A stretch of 64,000 nt of DNA from Morchella semilibera (lineage: Eukaryota > Ascomycota > Pezizomycetes > Pezizales > Morchellaceae): positions 2,410,588 through 2,474,587 of the forward strand of contig CM018603.1 of assembly GCA_009192285.1 (NCBI GenBank). Reading direction: 5' to 3'. Numbering within the stretch: position 1 is the first letter of the stretch; each line of letters opens with the position of its first letter. This document shows, one piece after another, positions 1 to 12,015 of this stretch. The notes under the pieces were generated by a model, which worked only from the letters and a program-made list of their open reading frames with translations, made no database searches and was not told the origin of the DNA. The position numbers were made by a program, and so were the translations under genes.

Positions 1-1
1 A

Positions 2-664
2 GATCTCGTTAAGGCTGCTGGCTTGTCGGACCTTAGAATTGGTGTGGTTCAAACTGCATATGCAAATGGGTCCTCGACAGCCTACATCACCAAAACCCTC
101 GGTCTTCCAGTTATTTGCACTCCAACCGGAGTCAAGCACCTTCACCATGCTGCGACAAAATTTGATTGCGGCGTTTATTTTGAAGCAAATGGTCACGGGA
201 CTGTCACTTTCTCCCTAGCAGCGCACACTGCCATTGCTAGCCATTCCCCAGAATCTCCTGCGCAGGCGACTGCACTTGAAAACCTGCGAGCCCTCGTTGA
301 CCTGATCAATGAGACTGTTGGAGACGCCCTTTCTGATCTCTTACTCGTAGAAGTCATTCTCGCTCACAAAGGGTGGGGCCCTAAGGAGTGGGATAGCACC
401 TATACCGACCTCCCTAACAGGCTTGTTCGAGTTGAAGTAAAGGATAGGACAGTGTTTAAGACCACGGACGCTGAGAGGAGATTGCTGGAGCCGACAGGTG
501 TCCAGGAAAAGATTGATTCTTTGGTTGGAAAGTACAAACAAGGAAGGAGTTTTGCTAGAGCCTCTGGAACAGAGGATGCAGTCAGAGTCTACTCGGAGGC
601 TGCTGAGAGGGGTGAAGCAGAAGAATTGGCAAGGCTGGTGGCGGAACTCGTTGCGCAATTTTAA
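2..664 (+). CDS. PCM1: Phosphoacetylglucosamine mutase, C-terminal part (5' truncated by window edge)
   Basis: This enzyme interconverts N-acetylglucosamine-6-phosphate and -1-phosphate in the cytosol, the step before UDP-GlcNAc synthesis that feeds chitin, N-glycans and GPI anchors. The frame is open from base 2 with no start codon, so the gene begins before the window. About 220 residues are present, against roughly 540 in the family. Visible motifs are VVQTAYANGSST, CTPTGVKHLHHAA, the sugar-binding loop EANGHGT, and near the C-terminus the phosphate-binding loop RASGTEDAVRVYSE. The catalytic serine and the metal-binding DGD loop lie outside the window. No intron is needed in this stretch, and the stop TAA is at 662-664. 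Identification rests on co-linear family motifs and is secure. Confidence 0.95.
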   Translation, partial: DLVKAAGLSDLRIGVVQTAYANGSSTAYITKTLGLPVICTPTGVKHLHHAATKFDCGVYFEANGHGTVTFSLAAHTAIASHSPESPAQATALENLRALVDLINETVGDALSDLLLVEVILAHKGWGPKEWDSTYTDLPNRLVRVEVKDRTVFKTTDAERRLLEPTGVQEKIDSLVGKYKQGRSFARASGTEDAVRVYSEAAERGEAEELARLVAELVAQF

Positions 665-2163
665 AAGTTTGATCTTGGGAAGGAATTTCTCTGGGATCGC
701 TTGCTTTGATACCCGGGAACATTGCGTATATACCTCTGAGAGGCCCTGAAATTAAAGCCATTTAGTTTTTCTTCTTATTTTATAGGCAATAAATAAAGAT
801 ATATTACCACCTCCCCCCGGGCTTTACAGGGCGGAGTTCGCATGACCATGGTAAAAAAAAAAGTGCGACGGTAGATTAATCTTTGGACTCTTATTGATTA
901 GTTAAAGTGTCAAAACATACTTACCGATTGCGATACTTTTGGATATAAAATATAAGAGAACTTTTTCTCTCTACGATATCAAAGTGCCCAACATCAGACA
1001 GGACTGATCCGCGCAAACAAGCGTTAGTCGAACCTGTACTTCCTATGTGAAATACTTAACCTCTGAGCGCAAAAAAGGTTGATCTAACCCCGGGGAGTGC
1101 GGCTTGGTTAAGGGTGGTTGCAGGGTTGTAATCATGGCTTATCACTCGATAGTATTAGCCGGGATACGTGTAATTTTAAAGCTAGGCCAGCGCAGGTATC
1201 ACAGCACCGAGCGGTTTGATTGGCTGAGCGCATGGGATAATAGCGGAACGCCTATTTTGAAGAAATGTGATAGATTTAAACTCATCTATTGTCATTGTCC
1301 TAGCTAATGCTATCCCCGGAAATTCGGTCTCGGGAGCCGTGGCCCTGTAGGCTCTGTAGATACATATGTTCGTTTATGTGTGAGCAGCACTAACTTTTCC
1401 AGGAAGGGAAGGAGAGACTTAGAACACTTATCTCCGGCTCGGTACCGCGTAGTACGGCCCACGGGGCGAGCAAGTCCCAGCGGTATTGCGAGCCCGCTTC
1501 TGCAGTTGGGGCTCCATAAGTTCCTCAAGCCTTCAACCATCTCGAGTTCATGGCCCACACCGACTCGAAACGGCTCATGTGTGTGAACTCGGGCCCAGTG
1601 GAGGAAGGAAGGGGGGTTACATGTGGGTTTGGCCCGCCGAGGGAAAGAAGGAGGGTTCTTCGAGGCTCTGGTCTAGAAGCCTTTGTACGTACCTCTAGAG
1701 GTGGGGAGAGGCTGCTTCCCGCCAGCAACATCGGCGTTGGTCAGTCGAGCAACTAAGAACTTCGTTACAAGACCGTGTGTGCACCACGGACTGAAAGAGT
1801 TGCGAAGGGTAGGGCCGGTGGTGTATCCCCTGGGGACGGTGCTGCGTTTGTGACTGCGGAGGAGTTGGCGAGTTACCCGCAAAAAAGAAAAAAGAAGGAA
1901 AAAATGGGGAAATGGGAGATGAGCCAAATGAACATACATATACATGCAACAAATAACGAAATATCTAGAGAACCGAAACAAACAAAGGCACAAAAAACAC
2001 ATCCACAAAAAAGAAAAAAAGAGAAGAAAAGAGAAAAACCAAAAAGAGCAGAAGAGATCAGTCATCAAATTAGTGACTGCTAGCTACTGAAAAAAAAAAA
2101 GGCATTAATGCCTACAAAAGAAGACAAAAGGAAAAGGAAAAGGAAAAGGCACGCCAGGCAGGA
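665..2163. other. Spacer without recognisable gene
   Basis: Short open frames occur here, but none has a conserved motif or splice-linked continuation. The last 300 bases hold several A-rich runs (for example 2091-2100 and 2186-2198). I see no RNA gene. Confidence 0.5.
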
Positions 2164-2863
2164 CTATAGGAAATCCCTAGATTCGAAAAAAAAAAAAAGG
2201 CACGGATTAGCAAGCTGCAGAATGTTGGAGAGAAAGAACGAGAGAGGGATATACCATTCGACTTGAACGACGCCGACCCTTACATGATCGCCATTGGTAA
2301 TGGCGCTCATTGCACCGACGGAGAGATCTGGTTCGAAAACCATGACGGTTAGCACCTCGATATAAAAACGGAGAAGTAAGAAGGAAATAAGACAAGAAGG
2401 GTGGAGACATACCAATGGAATCTTCAGCACAGGACGGGCAAGTATCAGCAACGGTACATTCGACTCTACTACCAGCAGCTGGGCCGGTGAGGGCGCGGAC
2501 CCAAATACGGCGCCCACAGTTGAGTTGGCCAACATCGCGATACTTTGTGCTCAACGCAACGATCATAGCGGAGTCCTATAGAAGGATGTTAGTTAAAAGT
2601 ATTGGAATGGGATAAAGAGTTGGAAACTTACGGGGAAGGCCAATCCGCACGAGCCTAGGCCACCCATCTGTTCGTAGTAGGTTCCACGGCCTGTCTTAAC
2701 GCTATAAAACTGTTAGAATCCATTTCATGGACCAGGAGACTAAGTTTGAAGGGACTACTTACGCTCTTTTGTCAAAATTTTCAAGGCTTCCAGTTGCAAC
2801 TGGGGCGGCAGAGATCATGCCGATGATGGCGAAGACGATAGCGGCTAGGAAGATGGACTGCAT
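2164..2863 (-). CDS. Secreted RlpA/barwin-like double-psi beta-barrel protein with Kex2 site
   Basis: A five-exon model on the minus strand (2863-2763, 2701-2632, 2575-2413, 2327-2255, 2176-2164) gives 139 residues. Every junction is GT..AG and keeps frame. Residues 1-20 form a signal peptide ending ISA. A dibasic KR at residues 32-33 suggests Kex2 cleavage just before the mature domain. The domain runs GRGTYYEQMGG, SCGLAFPDS, LNCGRRIWVRA, VADTCPSCAEDSIDLS and ends VQVEWDFL. This is the cysteine and aspartate pattern of small fungal DPBB proteins related to RlpA, barwin and expansin. Such proteins are extracellular; some bind or loosen wall polysaccharide or inhibit proteases, but the substrate here is unknown. 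The final exon is only 13 nt. Without the last intron the frame reads through a T-run and loses the canonical end, which supports the spliced form. Confidence 0.85.
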
Positions 2864-5800
2864 TGTTACGAGAGGTACGTACTTGTTCGAAAAAAATTAG
2901 GGGTTTGAGATTAAAAAATTAAGTTGAGGAGGATAGTTTATTGAAAATGTGAGTATGGAGGGAAGGCGGATTATAATGGGTATTTATTAAAAAAAAAAAA
3001 AAAAATAGAAAGGGAAAAAAGGAAATTACTTTGGTATTTGTTTCATTCAATAATATACTTGCCCTCGGTTCAAAGCTGACTTTTCAACAATTCCGGCTTG
3101 ATATTTAAGGTTTGGTTACGATCTGATAGTCATAAGTATTCCCTGCCCGATAGGCCGTAATGATTACAGTAATGGTGTACGTGTGAGAGCTTCCGGGTAA
3201 CTTCTTGAATTGCTCTCTGTATACTAATTGCTAGAAAAACAGAATCCACTTATCTATAGTGGAAAGTCGTTTGAGATATCACAGGGAACTTGGTTTTGAG
3301 TTTCTAAAGATCAAATAGCAATCATAGTGAATCTCAGTACAGTCCATTACCCTATCCGCCCTATGAAACTATATATTCATCAGGTGATTCCTGCGATAGA
3401 AATCCACCGATATCAGGCCGTCCCTGGTATCAAGCCGTCCACAAACTTTAAACTTTGTAGTTCTCCCCGCTACCCTGATGTGACTGCTAACAGGGGTCGA
3501 TAAACAGCACCAAGACAGATACGATATTAGCCATCACTCCAAACTGCACGAAACAGCCCCCTCGCACTTCCCTCTGCCCAAGGACACTCGGCTACACAAC
3601 GAGCCAACCATCCATTTAGTTGATCAAGATCTTCTCGGATCCATCCCTCCCAAACAACCCATTATCTACTCTACAGGCTAAGTGATCAAAATTCCAATCC
3701 CCATTCGTAACACCTCCCGAATCCACAAGTTCTGTTGGCCTGACAATGAGCGAGTGATAATCCGTGATGCGTAAGGTCAAGATGCCACGTGCAGTTAAAC
3801 CAGCTTGGTTGGACACACAAAACCGGGGGAGGGGGGGGGGGGTGAAGAAGAAGTAAAAAGAAATGTAAAGAACCTCCTATCAGCAGTTGGCCGGGAATCA
3901 GGAGTGGGAAATTGGAATAAGCTCCTGCCGTCACAGTCAGTGCGTATGTAGATAAGGCTGCGGTCAAAAGAAGTCTAGCCCACAGATTGGCTTTGTAGCC
4001 ACAGTTCAGAGTGAATTAATATCATACGGGGGTGTGGTGATATTGTGACTCGGAAACCCCCGGGTGTTTTGCTTTGTGGGGTGAACATGAGGGTTCAGCC
4101 CTCTACGCGGTACAGCACACGGAGCCCTGGGTAATCACGCTCCTACCACAGTCCTCCTTCAAAGCCGCAAAAAACCTACTACATACCCACAAAATCTGTA
4201 GCTAGCCCAGGTTCTTGTAAAGCTCCCGATCGGATTTTATCTTACCAGTCACGTCAAACGTCAGGCATCTTTGCCATCCAGTTGTAACCCCAGATGGTAT
4301 GTCCTCAACACCCTCCCCTCTAGTGCGCCAGTACAGCACCCGGCTCTCCGTGCGAGCGCAGCCGGCCGACGTCTTCCTCCCTTTGGAGCTGGTTTACCCA
4401 CTGACTCCCACCCGAACGAAGGGGGGAATTTTTTTAGGGCAGTCGTTTCCATATTACCTATAACTTTAAGGCCGAGTGCGCTAGTTCTATACTTATGGAG
4501 ACTTGAGCTACGGCACAATAACTACTCGACACCAGTTCTCGTAAAGGTAAGTCCTCCTGTCGAGTCACTACCGGGTATGGCACAGTAGGCCCTTAGAAGC
4601 AGGTGGAGAGAAGCAGGTTGGGCGCTCCGGTTGAGATCATGGGCTGTCACTCGTCCAACAACACTTCCTTGCAACACACGTGCACGCCTCTCTCCAGATC
4701 TCTACACAGAAAGGAGGCAACACTTTGACGATACATTAATACATGTGGTTCCACCCCCGCACCCCCCAGCGAGAGAACGAAAAGAAAAAAAGAGGGAGAA
4801 AACTTCCCACCCGTAGCCGGGGTTTCATTGTGCCCCAGACGAATGGTGCAGTGTTAGAATAGGCCACCACTGCTACATGTAGTTATGACTATTACCCTAT
4901 AAGCACCGAGCGTAACGAACCCACCAAAGCGTAAGTTGACCATGGGGGCATTCCGAATGCCAACCATCCAAGGCCCACGATCTAACCCGAAGGCAAGAGG
5001 GTGACATGACACAGCTGGCCCAGCGGAAAGTACCCCCCCCCCGGGGCACACACACAGCCCCTTACAAACAAACATACACAGCTGGTCCGGCCCTCTCTAG
5101 ATCAGCACGCCCAGTCCGGGATCTATGTATGTAGCTTCCAAAATATCAGTATCCAACCACAGCCAGAAAACGTAACCAAATCCGAGTGACCATCATGAAA
5201 CACCCCCCCCCCCGCCCCCGCCCCCCAAGCCCACCATTTTATCGTCTCCTGCTAGTTTACGGGCACTTTTTTGGGGGGGTCCGCGGGAATTAATATGTAG
5301 ATACCGACCACGAGTGATACCCGGTGATCCGGTATCGGCCGTGCCATTCACGGCCCAAGCCCATGTTGCCAGCCTCCACAACCCCCCACCCCCCCGGTGC
5401 CATTGCTCCCTGTGGCGTGGCACGGCGTGCAGGCAGGGCGTCCGGTGTTTACAGTCAACCGCTGCTCCGGGGCGTTTCCACTTCTATCAACTGGGCATAT
5501 GGAGGTCAAGAAGATCCCACCCAACCCCCAAAGACACGCCCCGGAAGAAAAAAGCGAGAAAAAAAAAAGAGAGAGAGAAAAAGTTAGTCCACCAGGGGCA
5601 GGAATCAAACCCACCCCCATGCGCGGCTGGGGGAACCCTCTCCTCCACAACAAAACCCCCAGCCACAACAAACACAAGCTGCACCAGCACCCCCCTTGAC
5701 AGTCTCGGTTAACCCCGCACAAATTATTTTGCGGGGTAGCCACAAGTCCTAAATACACAAAAACATAGCCACGCAGAAGACTAGTAGGGACAAGATGAAA

Positions 5801-7355
5801 TGTAAACGGGGGCCACCCCGCGGAGGCGGGTGCTGCGGGGTACCTGAGTAGTATACTGGCTAGATCCATCGGCGCATCCAGCGGCACGTAGGCCATTGCT
5901 GCCCATGCTCACCCCACAACGCCCCCCCCCCTCTCTATAGGGGGACAGCTGACTACGCTACGGGGCGGACCCAACAGTACGAGGATTCATGAAGTGGGGG
6001 CGGGGGGCTTAACGTGTGCGTGTGGTTCTCGCGAGTGATATTCCATGACCGGCCGACACGACGGGCCAGGGGGACACATGCACACGCACGCGCGCACACA
6101 CAAACCCCATAACCAACCCGCCCAGCCCACGAAACCCCCACCCGCCACAAAAAAAAAGAAAACAACTACGCCCCTTGGCCCATGCACCCCCGACTACAAA
6201 CCCACGATGACTACATGTACTCAACTACAACAAACCTCCCGACCACAGAGCCCACATACATCTACACTGTGCAGCACACTTCCCCCCCCCCACACCCCGA
6301 GATGTTGGCTAAAACGGCGCCTGGGCGTGTGTGTCCATCTATCCGGGTAGCAAGACAAGACGGAGGGGACCTCCGGACCCGTCCCCACGAACGAAGGATG
6401 CTCATACGTAGATGGGGTCCGATCGGTGTGGTGTCGTACCGATAGATCCGGTGGAACTAGTTCCATCTGCTGGGGGCAAATATATACAATGAGACCTACG
6501 TGAGCGGCCGATGGACGGATATCCGTAAAGTGGTCGGGCAATTCGCTGATTATCTACTAGGCTTTCGGTGGCTCACGTGTACGTGCTTGCTACATGCACG
6601 CGCATAGAACCGGACCAGATGATCGGTCTACTACCAACAGCTAGATCGAAGGGATATACACGATACTTGGTATCTGGCGCGAATGATATCGGAATCACAG
6701 CCCATCACTCGTCCAGCTACGCTCGGTCACCGGATATCACTCACCCACCCACTTACCAACATTCTACATAGCCCAACCACTCCACAGGGCGTCTTCGCTT
6801 GGCCTGTACATCTAGACTCGGGACAACCGGGGGTCATGCAGAATGCTCTTGCTTTACCACACCCCCGGCAAGCCGATACCCGCAGCGCAGGACGACCCGT
6901 AGCAGACCAGACCCAGATCCATAATACCCACTCACTCCTCCACAGACAAACAAATCCCGCGGTCTTTCCATACACGTACATGCACTGCGCACAACCCCAG
7001 CATCCAGCACCAGTCCGGCTCTCATTAAACTAACCTAACCGATCCAACCCAAACCGATCCAAACCAACCAAACACAAAAAGGGGAAAGAGAAAAGCTACA
7101 ACCACCTAACAACTTAACTATAACCACATAAAACACGCTCGTCAATTTTTTTTAAGGTCCAATATAACAACAAGGGTAATAAAAAAGATATTATGTGGAG
7201 GGGGTATCAGAAAGAATGGGGGGAGGATATATGTATGGCGGGGGGAAAGGTAGAAAGATTGGAAAAAGAAGGGATATAAAATAAAACCTCCCGCCTGGAC
7301 CAGTCCATAGAAGTATAAAAAATCACCCGGGTGTGGCGGGGTTGGGGTTTAGCGT
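2864..7355. other. GC-rich low-complexity spacer
   Basis: This 4.5 kb stretch has many C or G homopolymers (for example near 3831-3841, 5031-5042, 5202-5225 and 5925-5932) and CA-rich segments. It contains many long open frames of proline- and glycine-rich composition. These frames follow the base composition and show no family motif, so I do not call them genes. A possible Pol III-type element is listed separately at 5583-5700. Confidence 0.5.
5583..5700 (-). ncRNA. Possible tRNA-derived (SINE-like) element or structured RNA
   Basis: Read on the minus strand, the segment has an A-box-like TGGTGCAGCTTG, then a hairpin with a perfect 9-bp stem (5625-5633 pairs with 5656-5664), then a B-box-like GGTTTGATTCC flanked by a plausible 5-bp T-arm stem. 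It ends in TTTTTCTC, followed by further T-rich sequence. This order (A box, B box, T-run) is typical of tRNA-derived Pol III transcripts. A complete acceptor stem cannot be drawn, so it is not a normal tRNA gene. I see no second copy in the window. Confidence 0.3.
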
Positions 7356-8495
7356 TTATTCCTTAAACCTCGATCCCCCAACCACAGCACCGCCCATATG
7401 CCGTTTCGCATCGACCATCAAATACCTGCCACCAATTCATTATCTATTAGCAACCTCCCCCTACATTCGCACTCTCACCCCAAAAACAAGGGTAAACTCA
7501 CTTATACCACCATACGGCGGGCATGATGGTCGCCGCATGCCACAAACTATGCGCATCAACACTCCCCACAGCGGCGGAAAATCCAACAACTCCAGACTCA
7601 TGGCCATAAACTAACCACGTCACAATCAAGCCCGGCCCCGCCGCCCACAGACTCTTCTTCTGGCTAAAGTTCTTTACCGAGAAGTATGTCCAGAGCCCAT
7701 TCTGCAGGACCCCCACCACCACGTTCGCCGCCATGTTGTACCCATAGTCCCACTTGACGAACGACAAATAGTACACATGCGCCGCATACGCCGCCACGCA
7801 CGCGACCGTCCACGCGCGCAGTATCCCGCGGTGCGCCGGCTTATAGAGCCTGAAGATCCTCACGGGCGCGAGGTACAGCCCATATAGCACGCTCGCGCCG
7901 GCCGCAAAGTAGTCCATGCGCTCGGTGAAGACAAAGTCGCGCATGTGGAAGACTGTGCTCCAGAACCACGTGACCATGCCAAAAATGCCAAAGAGGCGAT
8001 AGTAGGGGACGAGCGGGTATGTGCGGGGGAGCTCGCGGCGGATGATCTGTTGCCCGCGGTAGTGGGCGAGGCCGTTGAGAATGCTGAAGAGGACGCTGAA
8101 GGGCTCTTGGATGCCGAAGAGGCGCACGAACGGCCATTTGCCGTGGAATTGCTCAACGGGTTGGCCCGAGGCGAGACGGGAGGCAGTTACGCTGCGTTGG
8201 CAGGTATAGTCGCATTCTGAGGGGCAGGTCCAGAGGAGGAGACGGAGGTGGAGGGGAAGCTGCGCGGGGGGGTCCGTCAGGCAGTAGGTGCTGTGGCAGC
8301 GCTGAGAGTGGTGGTGTTAATGGGTGGGCCTTATTGGAGGGTTGGGGGGGGGGTGGTGGGAGGGAATGGGGTACCTTGACGCATTCTTTGAAGTCGGGAA
8401 GACGGTCACCGCGGGGAAGCAGAGACGGGGCCGAGGAGAAGGGTAAGGGAGACTAACACGGTGGCCAAAAAAGAGGCCGCGGGGGAGAGCCGCAT
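7356..8495 (-). CDS. PER1: GPI-anchor lipid remodelling protein Per1 (CREST superfamily)
   Basis: Per1 is an ER membrane protein that removes the sn-2 acyl chain from GPI anchors during lipid remodelling. The model has three exons: 8495-8375, 8301-7502 and 7425-7356. It starts with a signal peptide (MRLSPAASFLATVLVSLTLL), then GDRLPDFKECVKRCHSTYC, then LPLHLRLLLWTCPSECDYTCQ and the multi-pass domain. CREST-type residues are visible in the STVFHMRD..TERMDY block and in DAHSLWHAATI. The last exon, reached by a GTGAGT donor, restores a family-like end (WWYK-YLMVDAKRH). The length is about 329 residues, as usual for the family. One oddity: the signal peptide and the GDRLPDF segment lie in different frames, offset by one extra C in a CCCC run near 8417. 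This is either a sequence error or a disabling frameshift. Confidence 0.92.
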
Positions 8496-9452
8496 ATTTG
8501 CTGACAGACAGACAGACAGGGCTGGGCTGGACAGGGCTGGACAGGGCTGGAGAGCTGGGGGGGGCAGGGACACGGATTGCGCGATTCGAGAGAAAGAGGC
8601 TTTAATAATAGGACGGGAGAGCGGGAGTGAGGGAGCGAGTTAGAGAACAAACGAACGAGCGAGGGAAGGGAAGGGGAGAGAGGAAGCGAGAATCCGGAGG
8701 CGCGCGCGCGGTTTCTCGGGAGTGCGGGAGTGAGTTGTGAAGGAGGTGACAACCGACAGCTGAGGGACAGTACTAGCTATGCACTTTAGAATTAGAATCA
8801 GATCAAGATGAATGGATGGATGGATATATTGTCAATCAATAGGGGGAGTATACTTAGAGATAGATAGCTATGTGAGTGTGGTGGTTGATGGTATACAGGA
8901 ACGTGAATGGAAAGCAGTTTAGACAAAGATGCTTGAGATTGATTGATGGTGATGATGATGTTGATGATGATGATGTTGTCACTTGTCACTCACACTCACG
9001 TTTACTCTCTCACTCTCCCTCTCACTCCCTCACTCTCTCCCCCTTGTTGGTGCCTACCCACTACTCACTTACAATTAGCTACTTGCTTCTATCGACATAC
9101 AGGTAATTGCGATGGCTATGTATGTACTATATTATGTGTATTTACCTCATTTATTTACTTACATATATACTCACCTTATGAGAACTCGTCCACTCACCCC
9201 CTCGCTCACTCCAATATCGATATCATTAATTCCATTTACCTGGGTCCAAGCTCATTAAAATAATAAATAAAATAAAAAAACACGTCCCTCAAATCCAATT
9301 CTCAAAGTCTTTTCCGTGTAACATCGATCACAGCTAAGGCAATTTCAAGTTGCTATGACTTACATGTATGTATTACTACCACTCACTACTCCATACAACT
9401 TACTCTACTCCACAACACCTAACCCTGGCGTCTCACCCACACGCATCCCCCA

Positions 9453-9480
9453 ATCCATCCATCCATCCATCCATCCATCC
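9453..9480. repeat. (ATCC)7 microsatellite
   Basis: Seven perfect ATCC units in a spacer. Confidence 0.95.
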
Positions 9481-11953
9481 ACCCAGCCCAGCCCAGTCCA
9501 GCCCAACCCAACCCCCGGTCCTACTCTATTTCCTCTTCTCTCACACTCGCCCGGCACCTCCGGAAAAATCTAGCGTGGCACTGCATGACATCCATCCGGA
9601 AATACTCTCTTTGGGCGAGCATAAGGAATTTGCCGTTTAGAGCTTGTACATGCTTTGTTGGGGGTGGGTACATGTAGGTAGGTAATGGGTAACTTGTAGA
9701 GATGGGAAGAGGGAGACACCCCCTCCCCGGAATGGGTGGAATAGTAGAGTAGAGACTGTAAAGTGGAGAGGGGGAGGTCAGAGAAGAAGAAGAGAGGAGG
9801 AGAAGGGAGAAGGGAGACGAGCCTTTGCAGTGTGCGATGCGGTTCTGAACTAGTACATACATGATACCTTGGGTTTCTGTGCTGGGCACCTTGGGGTCGA
9901 TGTTTTGGTCCCGGGGATAGAGACATTACACCCACATGCTTAATTCCCGACCTGCTGCTCTACTTCACACAAGCCTGGCTGGCTGGACCCTACCTACATA
10001 ATCTACAGAAACCAAGGATTATTTTTTCAGATGTCATGTCGGCCTACGTAAGGAGCGCAGTAAATTGTTTATTTCGTTTAAAAAGTGCACTTTATGCTGG
10101 CTTCGCCAAACCCCCAATTGGCACGCATTTCAATTTATTTTATTTTATTTTACCACCACCACCACCACCGCCAACCTTGCCCTTAATTCGTGATCACATG
10201 TCGCGCGTATATCGTGGCGGGATGGCGAATGACTGACGAGGGGGACTGACTCGAAACTGCCTACATACATACTTACACATATACATAACTCACATATACC
10301 TCTATGGCTCCCTCTCTCTGCCCGACTACTGGGTAAACCATTATCCTGAAATTATTTAACATACGTTTTTTTTTTTCCTTTTCCCCTCACTGGGAAAAAA
10401 AAAAGCAAAGCTCGTACCTGGAAAAAAAGGACGAGACGTCGGCGCTACCCCGCCTGCGTATGTACGTACGTTTCGGAGGAGGGGCTCCATGCAATTGGCG
10501 GATGCGAGGAGGAGGAAAACAGGAATGGCGATATTGTAGCTGAAGAATCGAAGGCGGAGAGGAGAGGAGAGGAGAGGAGCGAGGTAGTGGTGGAGTCACA
10601 GGACGTAGTGGTCAGTAGGTACGTATGTATGTGTGTATGTAGTCGGTCAGTCAGTCAGTCGGGAAACGGCCATGCATGTACGAGATCGATTCGGGCGGCA
10701 GCTGGCAGTTAGAAGTATGATGCTGTATGATGATGATGATGGTTGTGATGTGGTGATGCTGTATGATGTGCGAGTTGGATATCATAACGGTTGGACGTTC
10801 GTGGGTGGGCAATTGCGCTGAATTGAAGATGGGAATGGGGATGGGAATGCAATGGCCGGTACGTGGAGATTATATTGCGCGAATGTAGGTATGTACCGAG
10901 CAGAGGATAGTAGAGTGCTCTAGAGTAGAGGGTACCTACATAGGGTGTACCTACATGTACATACATGTAATTCCCAGAGTAGAGCAGAGGTACGTGTTTA
11001 TCGATATATCAGCATCGTATCGTATCGTATATATCGTACCGTACCGTACAGTATCGTATGTACTCCCACGTACATGTACCTACATAGAGTACTTACTATA
11101 CCTACCTAGATCACCCCCCCTCCTCCCTCCGCGCCTACTGTCTCGCAGAGCATACAAACTATCCCGCCAGCATATGTCATGCCATGCCATGCCCATGTAC
11201 CGCCGGCAATCGAATGAACCCAGGCCCGATTACTACACCAATCTGTCTTTCTGCATCAGATCCATACAGACGGAGACGGAATTGAACATTGAAACTGAAC
11301 TGTTACTACTATTAGGTAGAGCGAGAGAGAGAATTGATTACTGTTCAGGACCCTGACTATCCAATCCAGTCCTACGGGCCCCAACATCCTGGATGGATAG
11401 CTAATCCCTACGTACTGAGGTAGTACATAATTGCTCTAGACTACATAGGTAGGCGAGTACTCCAGAGTACATACATTCAAGTATGTATACGGCACCCTAC
11501 GGCGGCGCGGCGGGCGGCCTGCCTGCCTGCCTGCCTACCTCATCGTGCGCAGCGTGGGGCTGCATGATGTCGGCAGGCAGGTGAGGTACAGTAGTGCTGG
11601 CAGTTAGGTAGGGTCTAGCACCTAGTCTGGCTGGGTTAAATTCGGGGGAGAGGATGGAGAGGCTGGGTGTTTGAGATGTAATGGGGAGGATCCGATGGGC
11701 GGAAGAAAGGGAAGGAGGAGGAGGAATTGGGGGGGGGGGGGAGAATAATAGTGGTAATGATATAACGGAGGCATTTCTAAGCTTCAGCTAGAAGCTGTGA
11801 TTATGGAGGCAAAGAAAGAAAAAAGGGACACAGTCATTGAGGTTGGATTGGGTAACTTAAAAGCAACAAGGAGAGAAATATCGTCATCATATATCAACCA
11901 GCACGGCCATAATATAATACAATAGTAGTATATAGGAGACATCAGTAACGTTG

Positions 11954-12015
11954 CACCAGCACCAGCACCGTACCACCACCACCTCCACCACCACCAGCAC
12001 CACCACCAGCACCAT
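11954..12015. repeat. CAC/CAG-rich trinucleotide tract
   Basis: Imperfect CAC, CAG and TCC triplets in tandem, read as threonine- or histidine-rich in open frames. I treat it as a simple repeat, not a gene. Confidence 0.8.

Noticed and set aside
2207-2566. Unspliced alternatives over the DPBB gene
   Set aside because: They lose the signal peptide or the conserved C-terminus; the spliced model explains all segments.
5193-7033. Many proline-, glycine- and histidine-rich open frames of 60-180 codons on both strands
   Set aside because: They follow the GC-rich low-complexity base composition, overlap each other on all frames and show no family motif or splice pattern.
7860-8220. Ser/Ala- and Glu-rich frames overlapping PER1
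   Set aside because: These are shadow frames of the GC-rich PER1 coding sequence.
8943-9263. Possible membrane-like small ORF
   Set aside because: It consists of ATG/GAT and CTCA microsatellite translations.
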